Shown here piece after piece: positions 63,029 through 64,000 of a stretch of DNA of 64,000 bases. Positions within the stretch are counted from its first letter, which is position 1; each line of letters opens with the position of its first letter. Source of the DNA: Corythucha ciliata (Eukaryota > Arthropoda > Insecta > Hemiptera > Tingidae); the NCBI GenBank assembly GCA_038030265.1, contig CM075942.1, positions 67,336,926-67,400,925 on the forward strand, in the 5' to 3' direction. Made by a program: the position numbers and the translations under genes. The notes under the pieces were generated by a model. That model did no database searches. It was not told where the DNA came from and worked only from the letters and a program-made list of their open reading frames with translations.

Positions 63029-64000
63029 TTATGCGTGGGGTGTTCGATCTTCTAGGAATAGTTCCCTCGGACTCATGACTTCTGAGTTTGTATCAACCAG
63101 GTCTACTAATTTATTAGACTCACTTTCATGCTCAGATGCAATGTAGTGCGTGTTTGGCGTTTCACACGATTGCGGTTGCGATTGATTTGTTTGACTTGGT
63201 TCATTCATAAATTGGGAGCGATCTAGAGCATTTTCAATTGTAGCAGGATCATGAGCTGAACGTTCTAACAATAGGGATTTTTCGCCTCTTGGAGGAAGCT
63301 GTCTGAGAGAGACCGTGGTTTCGCTGCCGTCCTGCCTTCAGATCAGAGCATACTGGGGATTAGCCTCGATCAGTTTGGCTTCTTCCACAAGGTCATCGTA
63401 TTTGCTAGGGCGAACATTTAGTTTAAGAAAAACCGGTCCCGGAGATGTCAGCCAAGAAGGAAGTGCTTCGCCGTTAGCGGACCTGCGAGGGAAACTGAAA
63501 AATCGCTCATGAGGGGTTGAATTCGTGGTTGTACATAACAGAGATCGTATCGAGTAAAGAGAGTCCTGTAATACTTTCTCCCATTCTGATATTTTTAGAT
63601 TTTTGGCTTTGAGCGATAGCGTTATAGCTTTCCATAGCGTCCCATTGAGTCTTTCAATTTGTCCATTGCCTTGTGGGTTGTAAGGAGTAGTCCTACTAGT
63701 AGCAATCCCATTAGAGTTCAATAACGAAGTCAATTCCCGAGAGATGAATGATGAGCCTCGATCAGAATGAATGAAGGAAGGAACTCCAAATAGTGTGAAC
63801 AAATTAGTGAGGCACTTGATTACCGTGGCTGAGGAAACGTCGGGACAGGGGTAAGCGAATGGGAATCGGGAGTACTCGTCAATGATTGTGAGAAGATAGA
63901 CATTTCTTGTTGTCGATGGTAGTGGGCCCTTGAAATCAATATTCAGACGCTCAAAAGGAGAGGTAGCTTTTATGAGAGTTCCTTTCATTTTGAAAAATCG
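63029..64000 (-). pseudogene. Gypsy-type integrase, 3' part of pol, cut by the window edge
   Basis: The minus frame is open from the window edge. It carries the integrase core: RLNIDFKGPLPS (Asp), IHSDRGSSF (Asp) and NPQGNGQIERLNG (Glu, in a GQIER motif), followed by SPGPVFLKLNVRPSKYD and a basic tail. A TGA near 63335 breaks the frame once, after which it continues through SETTVSLRQLPPRG to TAA at 63029. The rest of the element lies outside the window. The catalytic triad is intact. Gypsy group; clade not decided. Confidence 0.75.

Overview
This is a stretch of nuclear DNA from an animal, most likely an arthropod and probably an insect. The evidence is the mix of Jockey-type non-LTR elements (with gag-like ORF1 zinc knuckles), BEL/Pao and Gypsy LTR elements, hAT, Tc1/mariner-like, Tigger/pogo-like and P-like DNA transposons, and spliceosomal-type donor and acceptor sites. 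A whitefly-like or other hemipteran genome is a weak guess from the look of the 30-bp satellites; nothing here proves it. I found no convincing host gene, tRNA or rRNA in 64 kb. Almost every recognisable protein belongs to a transposable element (TE), and nearly all are broken.

Layout. 1-8240 is a nest: an old minus-strand non-LTR element (tail at 388, last codons at 5793, RT and upstream parts at 7313-8240) is cut by a 5'-truncated Jockey element (518-5792) and by the 5' end of a BEL/Pao element (5994-7312). The Jockey element is itself cut by a small hAT element (1388-2617). 8250-10935 is a field of a 29-30 bp satellite (family A) with MITEs inside it. 10936-13640 is apparently single-copy DNA with nothing recognised. 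13650-20552 is a 6.9-kb hAT element with a perfect 8-bp target duplication (GTAAATTA), a BED-finger exon, a dimerisation-domain exon, CAAGAC-rich subterminal arrays and an embedded Tc1/mariner-like pseudogene. 20561-24039 is mostly featureless.

24553-29126 is a decayed minus-strand BEL/Pao element. It is followed by a Copia-like scrap and a long array of satellite B (29935-31555). 34736-39726 is a young minus-strand Gypsy element: LTRs of 161 bp differ at 2 positions and the target duplication is GAAG. It sits in one arm of a large foldback element, and its RT is split by a 622-bp terminal-inverted-repeat element. 40321-44428 is a second Jockey-type element, split by a 518-bp foldback MITE flanked by TTA. 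Satellites A and B follow (44429-47170), then a LINE RT fragment (47180-48290), a P-like element with a THAP-like start (49142-50157), a MITE flanked by TTAA (51840-52233), satellites E and C (54293-55470), satellite A again (56880-58510 and 60770-62560), a Tigger/pogo-like MITE (60073-60386), and a Gypsy-type integrase running off the right edge (63029-64000).

The most unusual feature is not a gene. Several satellite families with monomers of about 30 bp (A, B, C/D, E) fill much of the window, and their monomers share a CCGCGAA-like core at similar spacing. They look like branches of one ancestral 30-bp unit. In two places family A follows the same non-repetitive head module, so it may be the internal array of a dispersed element rather than a locus-bound satellite.
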